64,000 nt of DNA from Fusarium oxysporum f. sp. lycopersici 4287 (lineage: Eukaryota > Ascomycota > Sordariomycetes > Hypocreales > Nectriaceae), in the NCBI RefSeq assembly GCF_000149955.1, contig NC_030995.1:1054001-1118000 (forward strand). The letters are read 5' to 3'. This document shows, piece by piece, positions 34,488-44,452 of the stretch. A program made the translations under genes and the position numbers. The notes below the pieces were generated by a model. That model was not told the origin of the DNA, ran no database searches, and saw only the letters and a program-made list of their open reading frames with translations. How positions within the stretch are numbered: position 1 is the first letter of the stretch; each line of letters begins with the position of its first letter.

Positions 34488-36148
34488 AGGACATCACTGA
34501 TCACTCACGGCTAGGGCTAATTAACTTACCTTGGGGGTGTAAATCTCCCGTTATTGCATGGTGATCCTCGGATCGAGCCTTTGAATCCAAAGGGCAATGA
34601 AAGATCATGAGAAGGAAGTGAATGAACACACCACATTTCATTCATTTGAACTGTCCAGCTTTAATGGTACACATTCTTCTCATAAGAACCATCAATCGAT
34701 CCCTTTATTCCGTCACAAAGGGCAATTGGGGTGAGAGCGTGCGGGGAAACCGGCCACCATTGGCTCGTCATATTATCCCCGCGCCGATATTGCATAATGA
34801 AAAGTGCATTGCGATGGCGTGTTATGTCGCGCTGTGTTTACCTCTGTTATCACCCTGTTCTGGTAGAGCTAATTCACCTGAATGATCGACCACTGCGATC
34901 GAGATGACAACAGCTATAAATACGTGAGGGTCGAGAATAGACCACCAAGAGATCAGAGAGCAAAGATGATAAAGAAAGAAACAGGCAGACAAACAAACAA
35001 ACAAACAAAACTTGGCAGACAGACAGACCCCATTGAGCCTCCACCATTAGCCACAATTCTGCCCTTCCTAACCTTCTAGCGTGATTCTACATATCGATAT
35101 GAGGGCGTCTAGGGTGTCTGTCTGATCTGACGGATGGGATGATCAAGACAGCAAGTTTACGTTTGCATCTCCTCAGTGGAGCTTGAACCAAGCCGCGTTG
35201 CTGTCGATGATGGTCAAGCCTCGCCCTCAAGGAGCCAGGTCATCGCCCGTTACATTGCATTGATTGCATTGCACACGGCACGGCACTTCACCGTCAGTCA
35301 TGCATTGTCTTGTGCGTTGCTCCCTTTGGCCCGTCCATCCGTCTTGTTAGTGCCACTGCGTCACGCTCAGCCGACTAATTTGCCACACTCAGTCATTCCG
35401 TCCCGTGCTCGAGCCTCACTGTCCCCACGCGACTTACATAATTCTGATCTCAGCTCAAGTAGCCTTCGGCGTTGTCCGTAACTTGGGTTAGAAGAGTCGG
35501 GGGTTTTTTTTTTCTTCGTGTCTCTTGTTTTTGCTTTCATGAGCAATGCTCTCTTCAGTCAGCCACGTGTCTGAATCAGGGGACTTTTCCTAACTCCCTT
35601 ACGTGTGTCAGGTTATCAAGGGGCATGTCTAGCAGGTTGTCGGTTATCGACGCTGCTTAGAATGTGCCTTTCTCCGACAAAAGTTTGATGATGCTGTGAT
35701 GCTTTAGGCCATTCATGGTTCTCTGGATCATACTTCACAACGGCTCGTAGAGTTTATCTTGATGCCTTGCTCTGTGCTAACTCAGTCACGAGGCGGTGCA
35801 GTCTACTAATGTTCCAAGATGAACAATAGGATATTCCATATATAGAAAGAAGAGAATTGGAATAACTGGGAGACACCTTAATACATCAGTAGGTACCTTA
35901 GGTCCTACTTACCTACCCCACGCAACAAAGAGAATGTATTTAAGCTGGACCCCTGTTCAACGATCAAGGCGAAGGAGTAGAGAAGGAAAAAGAAGAAGAA
36001 AATGCTTCTAAAAGCCTTCTTTGCTTGAACAGTCAGGCTGAAAACATATACATACCTTACCCTGGTCGTAGACAACTGGGCAATTCTGTACATATAGGTA
36101 GGTAGGTACGATAGGTAACCCTTGTCAGCAGCATTCGTCCAGTCGTGG

Positions 36149-36169
36149 CGATGCGATGCGATGCGATGC
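36149..36169. repeat. (GCGAT)n short tandem repeat
   Basis: Four copies of GCGAT in a row. A related CATCG-rich run lies at about 30796-30828. Confidence 0.85.
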
Positions 36170-36729
36170 GAACAGGGGTACATGAGGTGAGTGAAGCTCC
36201 ATTGTCCTAGTGGAGGCCTGAGGGCAGTCCAAGTCCAACAGTGGCTTTGGGCTGTAAGGGGCGCTATTGGTTTCTGACAGGGCCCAATATGGCCTTTTGG
36301 TGAGTGCTGAGTGGTCCCTGCCCTTCCTTGCACCTTCCATTTCGTCGTCGTCGCCACCTCACCTCACCTTTGTCGGCTTCCATTTACCTAAGGGTACCTT
36401 TACCCTCGCATCCAATTGGAGTGGCCTGTCTCGTCGCCCCCGGCCCCGCCCCTGGTTGTCTCTGTCATATGTTTGGCTCTCGTTGATCCCGTCATGCCAG
36501 GCTCGGTTTTTTTCTTCGCTGTAACTTGACTGGTGTCGCAACCGTAACAGACACAGACAGGAGACGGTACCTCAGACACTCTGTGTTTCTACGCGTACTC
36601 CAGCTTCTATTGGCCGAATTGATTCTTACAATCTCATTCAGTGAATGAGACCTGAAGCACTTTGCTCTCTCCGTCAATTACGGGGGATCCCTGTGCTAAT
36701 TCTGCAGTAATTCTTTGGTCTCCCGATCG

Positions 36730-36752
36730 TTTGGTTTGGTTTGGTTTGGTTT
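36730..36752. repeat. (TTTGG)n short tandem repeat
   Basis: Four exact TTTGG units followed by a partial one, in the pyrimidine-rich region upstream of the RGS gene. Confidence 0.85.
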
Positions 36753-38433
36753 CGCTCCCTCCGCTTGGTACAGGCGTTATTGACGTCGTCCTTGCTAAGC
36801 ACACCCCCCTGACTCTATCCGCCCTTCCCTTCCATCCCGGCCTCTTTCAGTTTCTTGTCCTCTTCATCTCCACATCAACCTCTCCACCCTGGGTTGTTTT
36901 CTGTCTCCGTCTGGCTCCTCATCTCTCACTAGTAGCCCAAGCTGTTCCAGAGAGAGAAAAAAAAAAACCCAGACCAAGTGAAGACAAAAAGAGAGAATTG
37001 GGGGGAAAAAGGCAAATTCTCGTCGGGAGCTTTCTCTTTAAGACAAGCCCAGGCCCAGCCCCATTCATCGCCCGCTCTGATCGCCTTCCTTTGTCTGGTG
37101 TACAGTTTTGTTTCGCAGGTGACGACACACGACACGACGTTATCGGCCTTTTCCTTATAACTCGTCACTCACATCGATATCGAGACGCACGCAGAGCACT
37201 CTCTTTTTTTTTTTTTTTTTGCCATTGATCTGAATCTCGGACACGATACTCCTATAGGCACAATTAGCATACCAGGCACCTGTCCTGTTTCAACTGTAAG
37301 CTCCTTTCCCCTCCTTTTCTTGACAAAGATCCCCAAAACCCAATACCACCAGACCAGACCAAACTAACAAGCCAGCCAACCAACCAGCAGATCTGCCGCC
37401 TCGACTGAACTTTAGCGCTCCTCCAACGCCGCTCATACGCCCGCCACGCCCACGGTCCCTCACTCGCCCTTTCACCTCCACAGCCCACAGCCTACTCTAC
37501 AGTATAACTGGGGTCTCGACCTTTATTACACTTTGGATCCCCCAGGTCCGCATTCCTACTGTTGTATTCAAAACTGCCTCTCGCCCAAACCCAATCACTC
37601 TTTCGCTCTAGACATCCACCTGTCTTCCCGATAGACTCACGGCCGGCTGCGCACCGTCGAACTCTCGTCGCCTTCGTCCGCCTCCTACTTCTGTTCTTCT
37701 CTGCCCGGCCTTCGCCAAGCCCTCTGGCACAGGTCACCATCCGCAATCCGTCTACGACGACATTCACCGGCTCGCCGCTCCAACTACCCTCGCATTCCAA
37801 TCCCTTAGGACCACCCAGCAACCTCGACGGCCTCGACCCTGCCTTGCGCCATCTCCGCTTTGGGATTGATTGCCCTCAAAACGTCACATCTACAGCCTCC
37901 AGGCGGACTTGTTTGTGATCACGTCCGATCACCAATTACACTACCTGTCCTGTCCGTTGGGGCATTTCTGACTTTGGTTCCGTATCTGCGATCCTGGACC
38001 CTCGATCTTGGCAATCTCTAAATCCTATTTCTCGCCTCCTGGTCTTCCTCATCGTGTGCCCTCTTCTTGTGGTACAGATTGGCGCCATAACAAGCCACTT
38101 TTCTCTGCATATCTCTCGTCACCACTGCGGCCGTTCCCTGCGTGTCCACTCTGTGATTTCCATCGACAAGCTCACAGGATAGTTGGTCCTTTATGGCCTT
38201 ATCGTTCCTGCGGTAGCCTACTTCTAGACCCGACGCCTCTTCCTTCTGTACTGTATGAGCATCTGGGCCAGTCTTACTGCGTCAGACATACAGTCCCCAC
38301 TTGGTGTCGCTCTTATTACTTGACCTGGTCCCCTCCCTTGGAAACGCTCCAAGACCTGGTCCGTTTCCTTATTTGATCTTTTGACTACTCTACTACTCGG
38401 CCTGGGACGCACAGAAGCGTTCCTGACCATAGA

Positions 38434-40143
38434 ATGATGGGCGTATCACGCTCGCGGAGGCAATCTCTCGAATGCCACGGATGCAACATACCTCCGCCAT
38501 CCCCTCAACCTTCTTCGGCCTTCGAGGACATCTTCGACGTCGATTCGCCTGTGTCAAGGCCTGTCAGCGAGGCCTTCATGTCTGGAACCTCCACACCAAA
38601 CGGCACAATAGGTTCTCGGCCACCATCTCTCACCGAAATTCTTCTCGATGTTGCGTCGCCACCATGGACCCTCAGCGCCTTCATGGCCTACCTGTCGCAA
38701 AACCACTGCATGGAGAGTCTTGAATTTACGCTCGACTCACAACGGTACGCCGCCTTTTACAACGAGATGATTACCAACAATCCGAACCGCACACAAGAGA
38801 CCAATGACCGTGTCTGTATCTTGTGGGAAAAGCTTATGCAAGTTTACATCATCCCTTGTGCGCCTCGAGAGGTCAATCTCCCGGCCCGTATCCGCGATCA
38901 GCTGCTCGGCCTTCCTTGCGGCCCAACTCCCCCTCACCCCGCACAGCTGGATGAGGCCGGCCGAATCCTCTATGAACTCATGAACGATTCGCTACTTTTA
39001 CCTTTTCTCCAATCTGTCGCTCCCATGCAGCTCGATGGACCCGTCGACGAGCATGGACGCGGATCTCGCCGTTCCTCAAACAGCAACACTCGAATGGGCG
39101 CGCCTGTCCGCTCAATGAACTCGATGCACCACACTGACCCTGAGTCCCTGACTGACGACAGCGACTGTAACTCGACTCCTGGTATGGAGCCCATGACTCC
39201 CCCCACCACACCGCCTACTTCTGAATGGGCTTTTACAACTTCCCCAGGGGGTCTTCAACGTGCTGTGGCCGCTCACAACAAGGGCTGGAAGAAGATGGGC
39301 GCCAAGTTGGGTTTCAATCGCAAGAGCTCACGAACACGCTCCGCCCCTACTTCATCTCATCCTCCTCCACCTGAGGGATATCATATGCATCACGACTCCT
39401 TATGAGGGTCACAGGTCGTGTCATTGCCTGAATCATCCGACGAAGCCTATTGGACTCATGAGATTTCGCAAGAAGCTCCTGAGGCCGAAGGCTCGTATCA
39501 TGGTCACCCTCTGCATAGCAACTCGAATGCAGCAGATGATGGTTGGTACCACAACCCTGACCTCCAACAAGATGGTGGTTTCGGGGATGGCACGGCCGCG
39601 AAGTCTGACACCGCTCGAAGCGGTGCGAAGGCGTCTCTCGTGCAAAGAAATATACGCATGAGAAGACGACAGAACAAGCCCCCGGAGCTTGTAACCAATA
39701 TGCAGTCGGTGAGGAATAAGTACACTGCTCAGTCCCATCAGGCTTCCGCCACACCTTCATATCGTCCTGATCTGCCTGCTCTACTAGTATCGTCTGACTA
39801 TGCAGGAAACAACAACATCGATAACACCTCAATGCCAATGACTGATGTGTCTAATTATCTGCCCACGCCCACCACCAGCAATGAGGACATGAGGTGCCCA
39901 TCGACAAGTTCAGAAACGGAAGCGTTCAGATACGCTTCTCCAATAGAGGACATGTATGGATGGGATGCGGAGCTCGAAAGGCGTGAAGCTTCACCAAGCC
40001 GGGACTCGATGAGCTCCACCGAAGGTCTCGATGCCTTTGCTCTCAGCTACAGGCGAGCCAACGGTAGCAAGCATAGCTTGCTGCAGCGAGTCTTCCGCGT
40101 TGGCTCTTCTTCATCTATGGGCAAGATGGAGACAGCTGTCTGA
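38434..40143 (+). CDS. RGS-domain protein (RgsA-like), frame interrupted by one TGA
   Basis: The frame from 38434 encodes 323 aa to a TGA at 39403-39405, then stays open in the same frame for 245 further codons to TGA at 40141-40143. The N-terminal part carries an RGS domain at about residues 60-195: PPSLTEILLDVASPPWTLSA, FMAYLSQNHCMESLEFTLD, then RVCILWEKLMQVYIIPCAPR and ILYELMNDSLLLPFLQSV. An N-terminal RGS domain followed by a Ser/Pro-rich tail resembles the RgsA class of fungal regulators, which speed GTP hydrolysis on G-alpha subunits in growth, stress and conidiation signalling. No GT donor lies close enough before the TGA to remove it as a normal intron. The downstream frame ends in a Ser-rich, regulated-looking tail (SLLQRVFRVGSSSSMGKMETAV) and is probably the real C-terminus. 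The stop may be a nonsense mutation, a sequence error, or the natural end. Confidence 0.8.
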
Positions 40144-41239
40144 GGTGCTGGGGTTTAGGCCAGCTTATAGGCTGTTTTATTGTTTGATATTCATTGTTAC
40201 GACGTCCAGTTTGGCATTTTGCATACATGGGATTGTCACCGGCCATCATGTGATAATGGTGGTCGTGTACGGCAGGCAAGGCGTTGGCGGGTCCATCATT
40301 TGTTACTTGGTTTCAACTGCATCACGGCTTGGGGTTTGGAAGGTCATTTTTATTTATTTGCAAAATTACTTGGCTTTGAGTGTACGCACTGGGCCACTCA
40401 TCCAAAGGGTTTGGGTGATGAGACTGCATTTTCACGAGGCGATAAACGAACGACTGGACGGGTGGCAAAGAAAAAAATGCCATGAGTGGCCGGTCTGACG
40501 ATGACGATTACGGCCTTTCGGTTTTGGTCACGATTTTGGATTAATACGAATGGGTACAAAGAAAAGAAAGAGAAGGACTCTTGTGTCTAGTTAGCCATGA
40601 TACCCCCACCCTTCCTCAACAGGAGGGAATCTAGACTTAATGTCTTAAGAAACATATTACATTAACAAAACCTCGCTGTCTTTACTGTTGTGTGACTGTT
40701 AAACATGAGCTGAAACGGACTTCAGTGTGACCCCCGGGACTGGCCCAACGACATCGGTAGCAAGAATGTCACAATCACAGCAAGTCCAGTTGAGCAAGCC
40801 CGGGACGGGAGTAAAGTTTCGGAATGTGATGGTCTGGAATGTCAGGCCGATTATCAAGCCAAAAGCAAAAGGCAATCTTTGACTTTGGAAGATGAGGTGT
40901 TCAACTTTACTTTCACAGGTAAAGTACACAGATCTGGTTGAATCAATAGTCCTTGTATATATTGGTGCGTTACTAACGAAAAGGGAACTCATCAATCGAC
41001 ATGGTTATCACTTTATCCCAGGACATACCTTTTATGATACTCCACCGTGGAAGCTATTGTCAGTAGAGGCTGGTAGAAACAAGCTTCCACGATCATCAGC
41101 CTTGAATGGAAAGCTTGATAGATGGCGTATAACTTGTTCTTATTCTTGGGAGTATCCCCAGTCGCCATTACAAATTTTTGCTCTCCACTGAGCTGTCCCC
41201 CCGACCATGCCTCACTATTTTTTGGATAGTGATCCAGCC
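40144..41239. other. Intergenic, convergent 3' ends of RGS gene and GUT2
   Basis: About 1.1 kb with both 3' flanks. No gene-like frame was recognised. Confidence 0.5.
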
Positions 41240-43354
41240 CTAGTCGGTCGGCTTATCGTGGCGTGAATACATCTGCCATTCTAGCGAGCTGGCAAAGTCA
41301 AGCTTTCCTTGCTCAACTTGCTTCCGTGTCACGGTAAGCATGGGCTTTGGTAAACCCATAGACTCTAAGTAGGCAACAGCTAAAGGTTTGTGTGAGTGCG
41401 GTAACCTAGTCATGGCAGACACAGATGGGATGGGAAATTGGTCATAGTACGCACATTCTTTCCACTCGAGATCCTTTCGTTGACGGCTCCACTTGAGCTC
41501 TTCAGCCATGATGTCTATTACCTTGGGGAGGGATTCGAGGGCAGCCTGCGCATTGAGAAAGGCTAGTCGCGTGCGTCGAGCGAGAACATCAACGGCCGTC
41601 TGGGCGTACTCGTGTCGAATAGCATATCGAATCTCACCATCAACAAATGGATAGAGCTGGGAGATGCGTTCACCACGGGCGGGGAAGCGCTTGTCAGTCA
41701 GCTTGCAAAGCGAGGCAACAGTCCAGGCACGATCACCATAGGACTCAGTCAAGTGTTTGGCGACCTCAGTCTCAACCCCAAAGTGCTGGATAATAGGGAT
41801 GAATAGTGTTGGGCTAAAGCCGTGAGCACCAAGTAAACGAACCTTGTGCGTCTGACATTTGCCATCCAATATTGCCCCATCGTCAATTAGGTCGGTACCG
41901 CTGACACGAGGTGCATCTGCAACAGGCCGGGGCTCAAGACGAAATTCTTGAATGGCAAAGTCCACGCACTCCTCTGCCATTTGTCTATAGGTTGTCCATT
42001 TCCCGCCTGCACAAGTCAACAAGCCAGAAGCGGAGATATCAATCAGATGATTTCGAACAAGGGACTCGGTGTTCTTGGCTTTAGGGTCCTTGACGAGCGG
42101 GCGAATACCGGACCAGGCAGCGAGGACATCACCTCTGCGAACATTTATCTCTGGGGAAAGATAGTGGCTTATTTCGCTCAGGATCCACTCGATAGACTTC
42201 TCGTCGGGTAGAGGATTTGGTGTGATGGTCGAAGGGGAATCGGTGGTGCCTGCGATAGTGTTGCCTTGCCATGGGAGGAAGAAGATGACCCGGCCGTCAG
42301 ACGTCGACGGATCGATCAGTCCCATTTTCCCTGGACTGAAATAACCAGGGAGAATGACGTGAACTCCAGATGCTGGGGCCACAATTTCCTTGCAGCCTGG
42401 GTCGTCCATTTTTCGAACAGAGTCAGTAAAAGGCCCCGTACAGTTGATGACACTCTTTGCGCGAACAGTTATGACTTCGGCTGGTCGACCATCCTTTACA
42501 GAAACAAGATCCCTAACTATGGCGCCGCAAAGGTTTCCGTCGCCATTCTTTATGAGTCCTGTGACCTCAGCATGGTTGACAACAGTTGCGCCATAGAGGG
42601 CAGCGGTCATTGCGATAGAAACATTCATGCGCGAATCGTTATGTGCACCGTCGTAATACACGAGAGCACCGACAAGATCTGTAGGTTTAAGCATAGGGAA
42701 GGCCTCAAGTGCCTTACTTCGAGTCAGAAAGTAAGACCCCTCAATGCCTTCACTACCGGCAAGAAAGTCATAGAACTTAGTGCCAGCCCAGTAATAGGGA
42801 GCTTTCCACCACTTATCGAGAGGCAGCATAATGGGGAGCCAGGAACTCAGATGGGGTGCCGTCTGTAGGAAGTACTTGCGCTCCTTTAGAGCCTCCTTGA
42901 CGAGCAAGTACTGGTTATAATCCAAGTTCCAGACGGCTTTCTCGAGATAGCGAACACCTCCGTGAACCAGCTTGGTACTCTTACTGCTCGTGCCGCTGCT
43001 GAAATCGTCACGTTCGACGACAGCTACTTTGAGGCCACGAGTAGCAGCGTCGAGGGCGACACCAGCACCAGTGGCACCACCCCCAATGACAAGTATGTCA
43101 TATTGCTGGACTTGAGGCCGTGAGCTTCCTCGGAGTTGGTCTAGCTGCTCTTCGCGTGTTTTGACACGAGGAAATCGGGGAAGCTTGAAAGTGCCATCAG
43201 CGCCAAAGGTTGGAGGCGGAACTGCGGGTGATGTATGGCCAGTGAAATCACGGGGACGGTAGCTATAGATGAGAACAGCCGCAGATGTAGTGACAACGCC
43301 TGGCAGCCAGAACCGACGAATGAGTCCTCTTGGCGCGCCTGCAAAGGCCGGCAT
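41240..43354 (-). CDS. GUT2: FAD-dependent glycerol-3-phosphate dehydrogenase, mitochondrial
   Basis: An intronless frame of 704 aa from the ATG at 43354. The N-terminus is basic (MPAFAGAPRGLIRRFW) and followed by a hydrophobic stretch (LPGVVTTSAAVLIYSY), consistent with import into and anchoring at the mitochondrial inner membrane. The FAD fold is DILVIGGGATGAGVALDAAT followed by VVERDDFSSGTSSKSTKLVH and GGVRYLE, the GlpD/Gut2 signature. Later blocks include TDSPSTITPNPLPDEKSIEW and GLLTCAGGKWTTYRQMAEEC. The enzyme oxidises glycerol-3-phosphate to dihydroxyacetone phosphate and passes electrons to ubiquinone (glycerol use and the G3P shuttle). The frame remains open upstream to a TAG near 43450 without an ATG. 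An upstream exon ending before TTTCAG at about 43443 could lengthen the presequence. Confidence 0.95.
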   Translation of the reverse strand: MPAFAGAPRGLIRRFWLPGVVTTSAAVLIYSYRPRDFTGHTSPAVPPPTFGADGTFKLPRFPRVKTREEQLDQLRGSSRPQVQQYDILVIGGGATGAGVALDAATRGLKVAVVERDDFSSGTSSKSTKLVHGGVRYLEKAVWNLDYNQYLLVKEALKERKYFLQTAPHLSSWLPIMLPLDKWWKAPYYWAGTKFYDFLAGSEGIEGSYFLTRSKALEAFPMLKPTDLVGALVYYDGAHNDSRMNVSIAMTAALYGATVVNHAEVTGLIKNGDGNLCGAIVRDLVSVKDGRPAEVITVRAKSVINCTGPFTDSVRKMDDPGCKEIVAPASGVHVILPGYFSPGKMGLIDPSTSDGRVIFFLPWQGNTIAGTTDSPSTITPNPLPDEKSIEWILSEISHYLSPEINVRRGDVLAAWSGIRPLVKDPKAKNTESLVRNHLIDISASGLLTCAGGKWTTYRQMAEECVDFAIQEFRLEPRPVADAPRVSGTDLIDDGAILDGKCQTHKVRLLGAHGFSPTLFIPIIQHFGVETEVAKHLTESYGDRAWTVASLCKLTDKRFPARGERISQLYPFVDGEIRYAIRHEYAQTAVDVLARRTRLAFLNAQAALESLPKVIDIMAEELKWSRQRKDLEWKECAYYDQFPIPSVSAMTRLPHSHKPLAVAYLESMGLPKPMLTVTRKQVEQGKLDFASSLEWQMYSRHDKPTD

Positions 43355-44452
43355 TTGTGGCAACAGTACAACCTTCAGCGGTAGTTTATTCAGAGACTTG
43401 GTGCGATATCGTGATGAAGAAGGTGTGTGGTATTTCGACTGAAACTATATGCGAAGTTGTGTGTCTGTAAGAACGAACTGGTAACAAGGTGTTGGTTATG
43501 CGACAGTGATGGGGACGATGTCTTCGTCGCACTGCAATGACGATATCACCGACTGAATACACCCGCAACTATAGAGAGATAAGAAGGTCGAGAACGGTTT
43601 GGGACATCTCAGTCCAATAGTCTAGATACCTTGCTTGAGGAAGAAAAGGAACAAAGAAGTTGAAGAATGAAAGAAGAAGAAAATACAGAGAGAGTCAGTG
43701 GAGGTAAGTGGAGGTCCTCACCTCCATATGACGAAACGTGTTGGCACATGTAAACCAAGACAAAGACAAGACCTCCCTCCCCTCTTCTCTCCTTCTCGTT
43801 GAGTCTGGGGCTGGGTGTGGAATAAACTTTAGAGTTGGTTTTGGGGTAAGCGCGATGAACCTGAACGTGCATTCCTCGATGGATACTGCAGGGAAAATCG
43901 CCTATCAAAGCTGATCAAGACTAGGTACCTAGGTAAGGTACCCAAAGACCAATTTAACTTACCCAAGAGGGGCTGAGGTATCTTATTATTAGCACACAGG
44001 CGCAATAACATCCAAAGTACTAAGTAAATATTATCTTTGTGAGCAAGTGATCGAGACTCGAGAGTATCCGAGGTACCACTAACCAGATGTGCAGGGTAAG
44101 GTAGAGGCAGATACATATACCTAAGATAGGTACTAAAGTAAGTACCTAGGTAAGTTTCTCCCCCAACAATCAATAACTGACTTCTCCCCCCTTCTGATCT
44201 CAATCTTGGAGTCTCAATTGTAGAGTGAGAATATCAACCATTTTTTGATTGCTCCATATTGTAGTATCTTCTATGTCTGTCTGACCATCCATTGATCGAA
44301 AAACCAAACGCCACTCCTGAAGAAGCAAACACCAAACCTCGCTGTCCAGCACTCCATTAGAAACAAACAAAGGAAACACGCAATGCATTGAATATGCACG
44401 CGTACATTGTAAGCAGAATCCATCCATCGACCCAGTCCAGTCTCTCCCTTCC
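43355..44452. promoter_or_regulatory. Intergenic, upstream of GUT2
   Basis: About 1.1 kb. It contains a 12-bp perfect palindrome CTAGGTACCTAG at 43921-43932 and further GTACCTAGG motifs at 44070-44155. It should carry the GUT2 promoter and the 3' end of the MHYT gene. No coding region was seen. Confidence 0.55.

Larger units (their letters stand above)
28677..38433. promoter_or_regulatory. 9.8-kb region without a recognisable gene, upstream of the RGS gene
   Basis: Between the ULP1 stop and the RGS start no frame longer than about 190 codons exists and none shows family features. It contains scattered short tandem repeats, a cluster of heat-shock-element-like dyads (31118-31562), AGGTACCT-type motifs (near 31384, 32909, 35890 and 36095), and a long C/T-rich stretch (about 36300-38430) that looks like promoter plus a long leader with several upstream ATGs. 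It may hold non-coding transcripts, which sequence alone cannot show. Confidence 0.6.

Noticed and set aside
37562..38376. Two plus-strand ORFs (118 and 122 codons) just upstream of the RGS start
   Set aside because: They arise from C/T-rich leader sequence (Ser/Pro/Leu/Arg-rich). They might act as upstream ORFs but are not convincing proteins.
39403..39405. Programmed stop-codon readthrough at the RGS TGA
   Set aside because: The context TGA GGG lacks the CTA following base triplet typical of known fungal readthrough sites; mutation or error is simpler.
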